From contig NZ_MNAN01000037.1 in NCBI RefSeq assembly GCF_001854475.1, positions 382,945 through 446,944 of the forward strand: a DNA stretch of 64,000 bases, written 5' to 3'. The translations under genes and the position numbers were made by a program. The notes under the pieces were generated by a model that saw only the letters and a program-made list of their open reading frames with translations, was not told the DNA's origin and searched no databases. This document shows, piece by piece, positions 53,031 through 61,494 of this stretch. Every line of letters starts with the position of its first letter. The stretch's first letter is position 1. The stretch comes from Pseudoalteromonas byunsanensis (lineage in GTDB: Bacteria; Pseudomonadota; Gammaproteobacteria; Enterobacterales; Alteromonadaceae).

Positions 53031-55031
53031 GTGCTTTATTCAAGATTACTAGCCGTTGGGGTTACGTTGTTACTAAGCGCATGTTCAAGCGATAGTGACA
53101 ATGAAAACTCAAAAGATAACCCCACAAAAATACCAAATTTAAATGATATCAAGGTATCAACTAGCCCACTTGCCAGAGCGAGTTCTGAGCAGTTTTCTAA
53201 CCATTTAAAAAATGGTTTATTTATGAACCGTTATAGAACATCTCTGTATCCGGATAGTTTAGAGATCGATAGCCCAGCTACCACCGAAGATTTCTCGGTT
53301 ACAAATCAGCAAGAGCTGGGAGTTGATGAAGCCGATAGAGTCAAATACGATGGCCAATACATGTATATCGCTGGTAACAGTGCTCAAAACCTGCAAGCTT
53401 CTGAGCAGTATCGTCAGTTTGTTCGCATTATGAAGCGCGATGCTGAGGGCAACCTCACACAAGTAAATGATGTCACTAGCACTGAAGTTGCCTATCAAAA
53501 GCAGCGCCTTTACTTAACAGACAATACCCTCACCGTGCTAAGCCATGACAGTGGCTGGTTTGGTATTGCGGAGCCAGCGGCCACAGGTGGTATAGCTGAG
53601 AGTACGTTTCCTGCACCCACCACCAACCAATTTGAATTCAGCCTAATGGATGTGACGACACCTGAACAGGTTACTGTAAAGGCCCATTACACTATCGAAG
53701 GGCTCCTGATTGACAGTAGGGTAATAGACAATAATCTGTACCTAGTAAGTAATTATTATCCACAATTTGATGGCTTTACGGGCACAGATCACACAGAGCA
53801 AAGTAAACTTAAAGACTATCAAGCGATACAACAAGAGCACATTAATCAGTTGCTGCCAAAAATTGAGAATGTGAGCACTGGCGAGTCAGCATTGTTGTTT
53901 AATACCAATGATTGTTACATCAATAATGACGCAACTGAACTAGATGGTTTCAACGCCATCATGACCATTACAAAGGTTTCGCTAACGGACCCGACTCAGC
54001 GCAGCGCTATTTGTGTCAACACACAGGTTGATGGTCTATATGCATCATCAAAAACACTCTATACCTTTGCAACGAATTATTCAGCAAATGACTTAAACTC
54101 TGTTATCCATAAATTTGATTTAAGTGATAGTACGCTCAATTATGTCGCAACTGGTGAGGTTTCTGGACATTTTGGCTGGAGAAATGAGAACCTACGCTTC
54201 AGCGAGTTAGGCCAGCACTTACGTGTAGTAACCTCTAGCGGTGACAATATCAATGGTTATAAGCACAAACTCAGGGTTATAGAGCAACAAGGCCAGTCAC
54301 TGGTTGTAACCAGCGAACTTCCCAATGAGAGCTTTCCAACTCCGCTGGGTAAGGTCAACGGTGATGGCATCGTCGATGAAGATATCTATGCTGTGCGCTT
54401 TACAGATAACCGCGCTTTTGTGGTGACCTTTAGACAAGTTGACCCACTCTATGTTATAGACCTATCGAACATGCAAATGCCGAAAATAGCTGGGGCATTA
54501 GAAATTCCAGGTTACTCGGCTTACTTACACCCTGTAAACGAAAACTTATTGCTTGGTGTTGGCCAACATGTGGATCAAATCGACACCGACCTGCCTGTGA
54601 TAGGACAAGGCGCAAAAGTGAGTCTATTCGACATCAGCGACATTACCAATCCACAACAACTCAGCGAGCATGTTTTCCAAAATGGATATACCGCCGCCGA
54701 GAATGATTATCACGCGTTTAATCTGCTAATGATGAACAATGGCCTACTACGTTTTACGTTACCCATAGAGTCTTGGCATGAAGAGAACTCCTCGCAAACT
54801 ACCTGGAACAGAGAAAATATGCTGGCGGCTTTCGAGGTCGATACTAATACCATGCAGTTAAACTATATTGGTGGCAGCACCGTTAGCTACTCAGACAGCA
54901 GCGATGTGCCCTATGTCTGGTCTGGAGAAGATCGCGCGATCATCCACCTAGATGACCTGTATTACATTCATGGCAATTATATCTGGCAAAGTGACTGGCA
55001 AACTCCAGAGGTTAATAACGGCCCTCTTTAA
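53031..55031 (+). CDS. Beta-propeller domain lipoprotein
   Basis: 666 aa with a GTG start, supported by AAGGAG 7 nt before it. Lipobox LLSAC (Cys18). The hallmark of the secreted beta-propeller family is QQELGVDEADRVKYDGQYMYI near residues 94-114; later repeats include AVRFTDNRAFVVTFRQVDPLYVIDLS. Members are surface or envelope proteins of unknown function, often in organisms with many secreted enzymes. Divergent from mipA. Confidence 0.87.
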   Translation: MLYSRLLAVGVTLLLSACSSDSDNENSKDNPTKIPNLNDIKVSTSPLARASSEQFSNHLKNGLFMNRYRTSLYPDSLEIDSPATTEDFSVTNQQELGVDEADRVKYDGQYMYIAGNSAQNLQASEQYRQFVRIMKRDAEGNLTQVNDVTSTEVAYQKQRLYLTDNTLTVLSHDSGWFGIAEPAATGGIAESTFPAPTTNQFEFSLMDVTTPEQVTVKAHYTIEGLLIDSRVIDNNLYLVSNYYPQFDGFTGTDHTEQSKLKDYQAIQQEHINQLLPKIENVSTGESALLFNTNDCYINNDATELDGFNAIMTITKVSLTDPTQRSAICVNTQVDGLYASSKTLYTFATNYSANDLNSVIHKFDLSDSTLNYVATGEVSGHFGWRNENLRFSELGQHLRVVTSSGDNINGYKHKLRVIEQQGQSLVVTSELPNESFPTPLGKVNGDGIVDEDIYAVRFTDNRAFVVTFRQVDPLYVIDLSNMQMPKIAGALEIPGYSAYLHPVNENLLLGVGQHVDQIDTDLPVIGQGAKVSLFDISDITNPQQLSEHVFQNGYTAAENDYHAFNLLMMNNGLLRFTLPIESWHEENSSQTTWNRENMLAAFEVDTNTMQLNYIGGSTVSYSDSSDVPYVWSGEDRAIIHLDDLYYIHGNYIWQSDWQTPEVNNGPL

Positions 55032-55038
55032 TAAAATA

Positions 55039-55155
55039 GGTATCAGCCCGTCACCTTTTTGATGAAGCTAGCTGATACCCGTTTGACGACTTCTTTAACA
55101 TGCAAGAATTTCCACCGAGTGGATTAGTACAAAGTGGATTCCCACCGAGTGGATT
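55039..55155. repeat. Hairpin and short direct repeat between convergent genes
   Basis: GGTATCAGC (55039) pairs with GCTGATACC (55071-55079) in a loose hairpin without a T-tract, a weak terminator candidate. CCACCGAGTGGATT occurs twice (55112 and 55142), and the second copy ends just before the stop codon of the next gene. Confidence 0.5.
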
Positions 55156-56727
55156 CTAAGTTGGTTGGGCGCTTAACAGCTCAGCCAGCTTATTTTTAAC
55201 CACTGGATTATTCGTGGTGTGTTGCAGCTGTTTTAATTTAACTAAACTTGCCGCACTCAAAGGCTGGCCTGATTCCATAATCGTGCGCGCAAACGCCGCA
55301 ACATACTTTGGATGTGGCGCACTCAGTAATGCACTAACAACTTCCTCTTGATAACCAACATGTTTACTGAGCACTTTGATGCTATTGAGCTTAGCTCCAT
55401 CATCATGACCATGTAATAACGCTGGCAATTGGGCAAGTAATCCTTTGTCTTTACTGTTGCCAATGGCCAATACCGTCGTTGCCAAATTTTGCTCAGCAGT
55501 TAAATTACGCTCTAGATAAAGGGCAACATTATGTGCTTGTTCTGGTGAAAAGTGTGCCATGGTGCCAATACTTAGTAATGCAGTATTGGCGACCTGATGC
55601 CCTGACTGCTGTGCAATTGACTCTAGCGCACGCAGCGAAAGTTCACTGGATGAGCCAAAGCGCCCCAATGCCATCGCAACTTTGTGTTTGTCCAAATCCG
55701 CAGTTTGTTCAAGTTGCAACAAATCCACCAGCATAGCTTCTGCTTCTGTCGTTTGTAGCTTCTGTAGCGCATAGATAATAGCCGAGCTAAACTGTGGTTG
55801 CGCACTCAATAGAGCTTGAATTTCGAAGGCGTTGTAGTTGCCTATCAGATACGCCCCCACCACCTTGGCTAACTCAGACGAAAGCGAGTCTTTGAGCTTC
55901 TCAAGCGCTTGAACCAAAGTCGCTTGGTTGGTTATCTGAATGTCAGCCTCGGTTATAACTTCAACTTGAAGATGTGCATTGGCATTCGCGTTTGACGCCA
56001 GCAAAGTAACTTTTTGAGCGGGTACCTTACTAACCAGTACCGTTTGCTCAACAACATAGTGCTGTTGTTGCTGTTCCCAGACTCTCTTATTGGTATAGTT
56101 TAGTTTTTCAAGCCTACCTTGTTGGCCCATCAACAGTCGCCAATCTTCTTGTTCTGCTTTAGGCTGATGTTGCGTGTCTAGATAAGACTCTTTGACAATA
56201 GAACGTGTAATCTCACTGCCAGCTTGCTGATAACTATACTGTACCTGGCGCAACGCATCGCTATAAGTCAGCGGTTGGTCAATGTCATAGCTCAGTAAGT
56301 TAAATATTTGTCCGACTACTTGCAAAGTATGTTCACCTGGCAAACCGAGCAAATCTAATTGTACAAAACGATTATTTTTACGACGAACGCTAAAAGGCAA
56401 CTGCTCAACAAGTGGTACTACTTTAGCATCTTGTATGTATTGGATGTTGCTTAACAGCCCATGCCAAACATGCTCATCAGTTTGTGGCTGTAACTGCATA
56501 TGCCAACTGAGCTTTGAATGGGACAAGACCACCTGATTAGCACCAGCGATGGAAGAGTCTACTTGTACCATCAAACTCAATTGATTTTCTATCGGTTTAA
56601 CAGATTCAGTCGACCTATTTTGTACGTGAGTACTGCGCTTAACTGGCTCGCTAGTCTCCGCTAACCATAAGTATCCAGCCGTCAACATACTGGCCAAACA
56701 CACCACTATAAGCACTTTAATTTTCAT
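55156..56727 (-). CDS. HEAT-repeat envelope protein, possibly vitellogenin-like
   Basis: 523 aa. An N-terminal signal or TM segment (about 4-22) is followed by a beta-rich half (about 50-270) and a C-terminal half of HEAT-like helical repeats (for example HKVAMALGRFGSSSELSLRALESIA and VANTALLSIGTMAHF). A beta domain before a helical horseshoe is the layout of the vitellogenin/large lipid-transfer N-terminal module; this match is by layout only. Downstream in an operon with the secreted-protein gene at 56770. Confidence 0.65.
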   Translation of the reverse strand: MKIKVLIVVCLASMLTAGYLWLAETSEPVKRSTHVQNRSTESVKPIENQLSLMVQVDSSIAGANQVVLSHSKLSWHMQLQPQTDEHVWHGLLSNIQYIQDAKVVPLVEQLPFSVRRKNNRFVQLDLLGLPGEHTLQVVGQIFNLLSYDIDQPLTYSDALRQVQYSYQQAGSEITRSIVKESYLDTQHQPKAEQEDWRLLMGQQGRLEKLNYTNKRVWEQQQQHYVVEQTVLVSKVPAQKVTLLASNANANAHLQVEVITEADIQITNQATLVQALEKLKDSLSSELAKVVGAYLIGNYNAFEIQALLSAQPQFSSAIIYALQKLQTTEAEAMLVDLLQLEQTADLDKHKVAMALGRFGSSSELSLRALESIAQQSGHQVANTALLSIGTMAHFSPEQAHNVALYLERNLTAEQNLATTVLAIGNSKDKGLLAQLPALLHGHDDGAKLNSIKVLSKHVGYQEEVVSALLSAPHPKYVAAFARTIMESGQPLSAASLVKLKQLQHTTNNPVVKNKLAELLSAQPT

Positions 56728-56769
56728 ATTAACTCCGAAAATTGGCGACCTTGGGCCGCCAGTAAAAAA

Positions 56770-57741
56770 TTAAAGTTGCTGCCAAGTTGGGCTAGCGTAT
56801 TCGTAAAAGGTTGTTTCACGCTCATAAAGTGGGTCCCACTTCATGATATCCACGTTGAACTGCAACAAGCCCCATAGTTTCTTGCAGTAGCCTTGAATTT
56901 TGCCATCACCACCTGAAAGCTTTCCAGACACTTTCAACTCCAAGAAACCTTCTTCACGAATTTCATCATCAACAACAACGCGTCGAATACCCGCTTCAAC
57001 ATAGCCCTTGCCTTTGACTTTCAACAGGCTTAATTTTCCTTTTACACCCGCCTCGGCAATACCATGACCAAATGAGCCATATGCTGCGCTTGAAACCACA
57101 CCGCCCACATACGGTTCAACCGACGCATAGATATAATCCGGGCGACGCACTCCATCGGCTTCAAAAGGCATGTCGTTACCATAACCGCCAATAACACCGC
57201 CAACAGTAAAATCCGCGCCCGCTTCAATGCCTGCGCCAAATTTAACCCCTAACTTTAATAAACCTAGTGGGTCTAACGGCAATTCGACTTTGGGTTTGAA
57301 AGGTTCAGGAATTAGATCAAAATAGTACTCAACAGGATAACTTACCGACGCATCTAATAAGTCATCACAATTTGGTTTGAACGCAGCCACAGCATCATCA
57401 CCCACAGTAAGATTGAAACTCATACCTTGCGTACAATCTAACTTAGATGGATCAAAAGAGAACTCTACAAAACCCACCGCCATTTTGAAATTACGGTTGT
57501 GTAACTTCAGCCAGTTTCCCCCTTGGTAAAAACCGCTAGTGGCACCATTGGCAACGCTGTCAACAAACATCCAACCTTGCTGATCTCGATACTGATGTGT
57601 ACGACCGACCGCATTGTTTTTTGTTACCACGCGAGCCGTCTGCTCTACATAACCGGGGTCTTTGTACAAAGAAGCATGTGCTGATGACATCGCTAATGTG
57701 CCCAGTAGCGCAGAGAAGCACATTGAAGTTAAAATTTTCAT
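56770..57741 (-). CDS. Secreted protein of unknown function, Gly-rich C-terminal half
   Basis: 323 aa. A clear signal peptide ends at about residue 23 (AHA-SLY). The mature N-terminal part has two or three Cys (LDCTQGM, PNCDDLL) and is beta-rich. Residues about 170-260 have alternating Gly/Val/Ala stretches (GVKFGAGIEAGADFTVGGVIGGYG). I do not recognise the family. It lies 42 bp upstream of the HEAT-repeat gene, and the two probably act together. Confidence 0.65.
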   Translation of the reverse strand: MKILTSMCFSALLGTLAMSSAHASLYKDPGYVEQTARVVTKNNAVGRTHQYRDQQGWMFVDSVANGATSGFYQGGNWLKLHNRNFKMAVGFVEFSFDPSKLDCTQGMSFNLTVGDDAVAAFKPNCDDLLDASVSYPVEYYFDLIPEPFKPKVELPLDPLGLLKLGVKFGAGIEAGADFTVGGVIGGYGNDMPFEADGVRRPDYIYASVEPYVGGVVSSAAYGSFGHGIAEAGVKGKLSLLKVKGKGYVEAGIRRVVVDDEIREEGFLELKVSGKLSGGDGKIQGYCKKLWGLLQFNVDIMKWDPLYERETTFYEYASPTWQQL

Positions 57742-57942
57742 TATTTTTCCTGTATTAACGTTTATGAATAGAAGGGCTGCGCAGCCGAGCGCTAATATAG
57801 AGGGTTATATTTACAATTAAGTTACAAATAAACTTGTTTTAGGTACTTGTCGTTAAATACAGAATTTATAATGAGATTTAGAATATTAGATCAATTGAGA
57901 TGCACGTTTTATATTCACGGATAATTGGATACAACTGAAGCC

Positions 57943-58803
57943 TCAAGGTGTTTGTGACATCAACTGACCAAGCACTTCATCAAGGTATATCTTGGTTTTT
58001 TGCTGCGCGGTTTCTGGCAGCCACTTTAAATGCGCATCATAGAAGTCTCGTTTTTGGTATATCTGCCTGATGTACCCGTCGAATAGCTGCAAAAACTTGC
58101 GGCTTTTTGGATTATTGTTACACATCCAATGTCCAACAACGTATTTCGGCGCATCGGCGATATCATATTCGCGATATTGGGTAGGTAACTGCTGTTGGTG
58201 CCGATATATTTCCGCTGGGAACCCCAACAAAAAATCAGCTCGTTTTTTTCGAAACATATGATACATGGTGTCGTAATAATTGCTGCCATCACGGAACAAC
58301 TTATTCTCATTACTCACTTTTTCAAGTTGTCGGTCTAAGAAAGGTCCATAAGATACTGTGGGTGCCACAACCAACAGCGATTGGCGGTAATGACTGAATA
58401 GATGTGGCAAAGATTTAATCTCTCCTTGTTCATTGAGCACACGCTTGTCTAATGGTTCGTCGCTGGCATGTTGGTACAAACGACGGCTGAGATAAATATT
58501 CACAGGCAAGCTGAACAAAAACTCCTGCATTCGTTCAGGCGTTTTTATCCTGTTAGCTACACACACAACATCATTACTTTCACGCATTGCTTTTAACGAA
58601 CGCTTATAACTGGCAGGGAGTAATGCGAGCAGTCCATGTTTCAGCTCTCGGATCAGTATAAAGTTTGTGTTGTTACCAATGTTAGAAGGGGGGACTTCAC
58701 GTCGATAAACACTTAAATCAACTTCATCATCAACATACAACTGCACAGCAAATGCATTGTCGAGAAAAAACAATAGTAATAACGAGATCAGAAACACATG
58801 CAT
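57943..58803 (-). CDS. Periplasmic binding-protein-like protein, paralogue of 60519 gene
   Basis: About 286 aa from the ATG at 58803, which gives a standard signal peptide (MHVFLISLLLLFFLDNAFA); an ATG at 58869 would add an odd N-terminal extension and neither has a strong ribosome site. It shares long blocks with the product of 60519, e.g. AVQLYVDDE, FLSRRLYQHAS, the RADFLLGFPAEVYRH-like segment and the C-terminal YQK-FYDAH-KWLPE. Probably half the residues are identical. No transporter genes are adjacent, so an orphan ligand-binding or sensory role is possible. Confidence 0.65.
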   Translation of the reverse strand: MHVFLISLLLLFFLDNAFAVQLYVDDEVDLSVYRREVPPSNIGNNTNFILIRELKHGLLALLPASYKRSLKAMRESNDVVCVANRIKTPERMQEFLFSLPVNIYLSRRLYQHASDEPLDKRVLNEQGEIKSLPHLFSHYRQSLLVVAPTVSYGPFLDRQLEKVSNENKLFRDGSNYYDTMYHMFRKKRADFLLGFPAEIYRHQQQLPTQYREYDIADAPKYVVGHWMCNNNPKSRKFLQLFDGYIRQIYQKRDFYDAHLKWLPETAQQKTKIYLDEVLGQLMSQTP

Positions 58804-59074
58804 AACAACAAGCAAAAATTTTAAGCAACAATAATTAGCATAGCTATGAGGTGCAAAATGTACCAACAAAGTAAGTGAGTTATTATTGAACGATTTTTTT
58901 GGTACAGATTTTAAACGACTTTATATGCAGAAGCCCTAACATGAATTACCAGCTTTGGTGAATAAACCTGAACGTTGTATATGTATTGTGAGATCAAAAG
59001 CCGCCATTCAAATAAAGGCAAGCAGAGTTAAGATGTATAGTGGTCAAATTTATTGTGCCACTAAAATGTGCCCC

Positions 59075-59217
59075 CATAGCGTTACATGGTAAATCGTCGG
59101 ATGGCGCTTCGCTTATACCGACCTACCGCGCTAATGTGTGACAAACTTGTGCCATACTGGTGAGCGAAGCGAAACCGGCACACGTTTGGAATCACTCTTA
59201 AACGGCTTGTTATGTGC
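59075..59217 (-). repeat. attC-like integron recombination site (degenerate)
   Basis: Read on the bottom strand it starts GCACATAACAAGCCG with TTTAAGAGTGATTCC, text typical of attC sites of marine integrons. Imperfect inverted arms CTTCGCT/AGCGAAG lie inside. The far end (TAACGCTATG) does not give a clean GTTRRRY core, so the site is probably decayed. It lies 3 bp past the stop of the gene at 59221, where a cassette's attC belongs. Confidence 0.6.
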
Positions 59218-59220
59218 GTG

Positions 59221-59577
59221 CTACCATGACAACTCTTGCTTAGATGCATTTAAGTTTTCGTTATACATCATTTCAATCATTTGATAAGTACACATATCAA
59301 CCGTACCGCAGTAATCATGTATAGCGCGGTCTAGAATTTCAGGATTTTTTGCATTAGTTAACCGTTTAAATGCATCCAAATTTTCTTTTTCCATCATGCG
59401 CAACATAATTTCTTGGCACATATCGACTGTTTCACAGTAGTCTTTTTTGACGCGATTTTGGATATAGCTAATAACTTCGTTTTGTTGAGCTTTCGAACCA
59501 TCAAACTGTAAAGGATGAATAAACTCAGCATTTACTGAAAATGATGCTAAAGCGACTAACAACATAATTTTTCTCAT
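59221..59577 (-). CDS. Small exported protein with duplicated Cys motif (putative cassette gene)
   Basis: 118 aa with a signal peptide (cut after about residue 17, VNA). The mature part carries two units of D-Y-C-x-T-V-D-M-C followed by about nine residues and M-M-x-x-E-N-L, near residues 47-68 and 89-111. The repeated CxxxxxxC pattern suggests disulphides or metal binding. I do not recognise the family. The gene lies between two attC-like sites, so it looks like a captured integron cassette. Confidence 0.7.
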   Translation of the reverse strand: MRKIMLLVALASFSVNAEFIHPLQFDGSKAQQNEVISYIQNRVKKDYCETVDMCQEIMLRMMEKENLDAFKRLTNAKNPEILDRAIHDYCGTVDMCTYQMIEMMYNENLNASKQELSW

Positions 59578-59601
59578 AATAATTTCTTCAAATACTGATT
59601 A

Positions 59602-59713
59602 GCACATGTAACGCCGTAATATGGGGCGTATAAATGCTTGGCTATAATCGCGAAGAATGAGCGCCAGCCAAGCTTTAGACGTCCCATCCACAAATTACCT
59701 TGTTAGTTTTACC
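59602..59713 (-). repeat. attC-like integron recombination site
   Basis: About 112 bp. On the bottom strand it begins GGTAAAACTAACAAGG and ends CGGCGTTACATGTGC. Imperfect inner arms (GGGACGTCTAAAGCTTGGCT and, facing it, AGCCAAGCATTTATACGCCC) carry an extrahelical base, as in attC. The outer GTTRRRY-like and RYYYAAC-like ends face each other. It starts one base after the stop of the gene at 59714. Confidence 0.7.
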
Positions 59714-60100
59714 TTATGCCTCAATTTGTCCCATTTTATAAATATTAAATAAAATATCATCGGCTCTTTGGTGAACTAGCTTTGCGTTTTCTCCAGGTAA
59801 GTAAGAAGATTCTAGCCATTTCGCAAACCAAGCATACCCAATGGCATTTCCTAAAGGGGCTTTCCTCATCCATTTTTCGACTTCTTTCACAATAGATTTT
59901 TGCTGTTTCTTAGTTTGAGAAAGAATTTGCTCTTTAGAACCAAATTCATCAAAACAAATTTTTAAGCTAACTTGTATAAAACCAGATTCTTCTCTATCTG
60001 TTTGCAAAAGCTCGCTCCAAGCTTCTAGAAGTTCACTAAACTCTTTTCTTAAAACTTCAGCTCTTGCCAATTGCCAGCTATAGATAATTTTTTTAAACAT
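59714..60100 (-). CDS. Small soluble protein of unknown function (putative cassette gene)
   Basis: 128 aa, no signal peptide. Helical composition with several Trp and charged residues (EVEKWMRKAPLGNAIGYAWFAKWLESS). I do not recognise a fold. The gene fits the cassette pattern: an attC-like site follows its stop directly, and the sequence before its start carries the matching half-site (60118-60129). It could be a member of the many unassigned cassette proteins. Confidence 0.65.
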   Translation of the reverse strand: MFKKIIYSWQLARAEVLRKEFSELLEAWSELLQTDREESGFIQVSLKICFDEFGSKEQILSQTKKQQKSIVKEVEKWMRKAPLGNAIGYAWFAKWLESSYLPGENAKLVHQRADDILFNIYKMGQIEA

Positions 60101-60117
60101 TTACGCCAATCCTTTGT

Positions 60118-60129
60118 GTTAAAACTAAC
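60118..60129 (-). other. Cassette boundary half-site
   Basis: The bottom strand reads GTTAGTTTTAAC. It matches at 11 of 12 bases the reverse complement of the first 12 bases of the attC-like site that ends the same unit (59702-59713). Matching ends of this kind are what IntI-mediated cassette insertion leaves. The unit thus spans 59702-60129. Confidence 0.6.
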
Positions 60130-60518
60130 AGCGTATTACCGAGAATTCCTGTTAACACTCAATATGTCAATTGCCAGAGTTATCAAAATACGATTTTTAA
60201 TAACCTAATTATTAACAACTTACACATAGCTACAAGGAATTACAATTGTTTAGACAGCCCTACAACCTGGGATTTACTTAATCGAGAATGAATAAAATTA
60301 CATGAATGAGAACACACATCAAAAACAGTATGAAAATTAATAGCTTGAATGTTTATGAAAGCTTTAACGAGAAGCCGCTTAAATTACATAACGAGCATAG
60401 ATTGTTTTTAAGTCTAGATTTTGAATGTCTACTCCTCGCTCAAACCAGCCCCTGAACTTAAACCTAAACTTCATCGTTACCCCTGTATTATCCGATACGA
60501 GCGACTGCATTTATACGT
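60130..60518. other. Intergenic region upstream of the cassette pair, nothing clear
   Basis: About 390 bp, AT-rich. It could hold a decayed attC or attI site or the promoter for the cassettes, but no structure was convincing by eye. No integrase gene or remnant was seen here or elsewhere in the window. Confidence 0.35.
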
Positions 60519-61412
60519 TCATTGTGCTGGGGGTGTTTCATCGGAAGTGAGTAAACGGACTATCTCTTCCAAGTAGCCTTGGGTCAGCTTTTTGTCTTGT
60601 TCGGGGAGCCACTTCATGTGCGCGTCGTAAAATTCGCTTTTCTGGTATATCTCCATCATCAATTTGTTGAACATGGATAGAAACTCTTTGCTCTGTTCAG
60701 TGTTGTTACACATCCAGTAACCGACTATGTATCTAGGCGCATCTTCAACGCGATATGTGCGATAGGCTACTGTTTCATATTGCGAATGCCGATACACTTC
60801 AGCGGGGAACCCAAGCAAGAAATCAGCTCTTTTAGACTTGAACATGTTATACATATCGTCATAAGGGTTGCTACCGGCACGATACACTTTGTTGCTCGCA
60901 CTTACTTGCGCAAATTGGGCATCAAAAAATGGTCCATAAGACATGGTTGGCGTAAAAACGATGGTGGCATATTTATAGTATGTGAACAGTATTGGTAACG
61001 ATTTGACCTCGGCATCATCATTGAGCACTTGGGGCGTTAAAGGAGGTTCTGAGGCATGCTGATACAACCTGCGACTCAGATACATACTAACAGGGTAGCT
61101 AAACAAGAACTCTTGTAAACGTTCTTTGGTTTTCACGCGATTTGGCACACATACGGCGTGTTCAGCAGTACGCATTGCTTTAACCGCACGGCGGTAACTT
61201 GCAGGCACTAACGATACTTTTCCCAAGGGAAGCGCATTAATGATTAATATATTGGTACTGTTGGCGATGTTGGTCGTTGGACTCAACCCTTGGTAAATTG
61301 TAAAGTCCTTCTCGTCATCCACATACAGCTGAACGGCACCAACCCAGAAACTGCTTAATAAACACTTTAAGCACAATACAACTTTGAACAAATTAACAAC
61401 CGATAAAAACAA
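60519..61412 (-). CDS. Periplasmic binding-protein-like protein, paralogue of 57943 gene
   Basis: 297 aa. The start is TTG at 61412, with AAAGGA 5-6 nt before it; no ATG gives a better N-terminus. The signal peptide ends near residue 25. Many blocks match the 57943 product: QLYVDDE, RAVKAMR, SRRLYQHAS, KRADFLLGFPAE, YQKSEFYDAHMKWLPE. No transport genes are near. The two paralogues flank the cassette-like pair at 59075-60129. Confidence 0.65.
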   Translation of the reverse strand: MFLSVVNLFKVVLCLKCLLSSFWVGAVQLYVDDEKDFTIYQGLSPTTNIANSTNILIINALPLGKVSLVPASYRRAVKAMRTAEHAVCVPNRVKTKERLQEFLFSYPVSMYLSRRLYQHASEPPLTPQVLNDDAEVKSLPILFTYYKYATIVFTPTMSYGPFFDAQFAQVSASNKVYRAGSNPYDDMYNMFKSKRADFLLGFPAEVYRHSQYETVAYRTYRVEDAPRYIVGYWMCNNTEQSKEFLSMFNKLMMEIYQKSEFYDAHMKWLPEQDKKLTQGYLEEIVRLLTSDETPPAQ

Positions 61413-61441
61413 CCCATTCCTTTAAGCATAGGACAGGGAGT

Positions 61442-61470
61442 AACAAAAATGCCAGCACGTGGCTGGCATT
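61442..61470 (-). terminator. Rho-independent terminator of the S9 peptidase gene
   Basis: On the bottom strand ATGCCAGC CACGT GCTGGCAT is followed by TTTTTG, about 25 bp after the peptidase stop codon. Confidence 0.9.
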
Positions 61471-61494
61471 TATTGAGAGCTATAGCTAAGTCAA

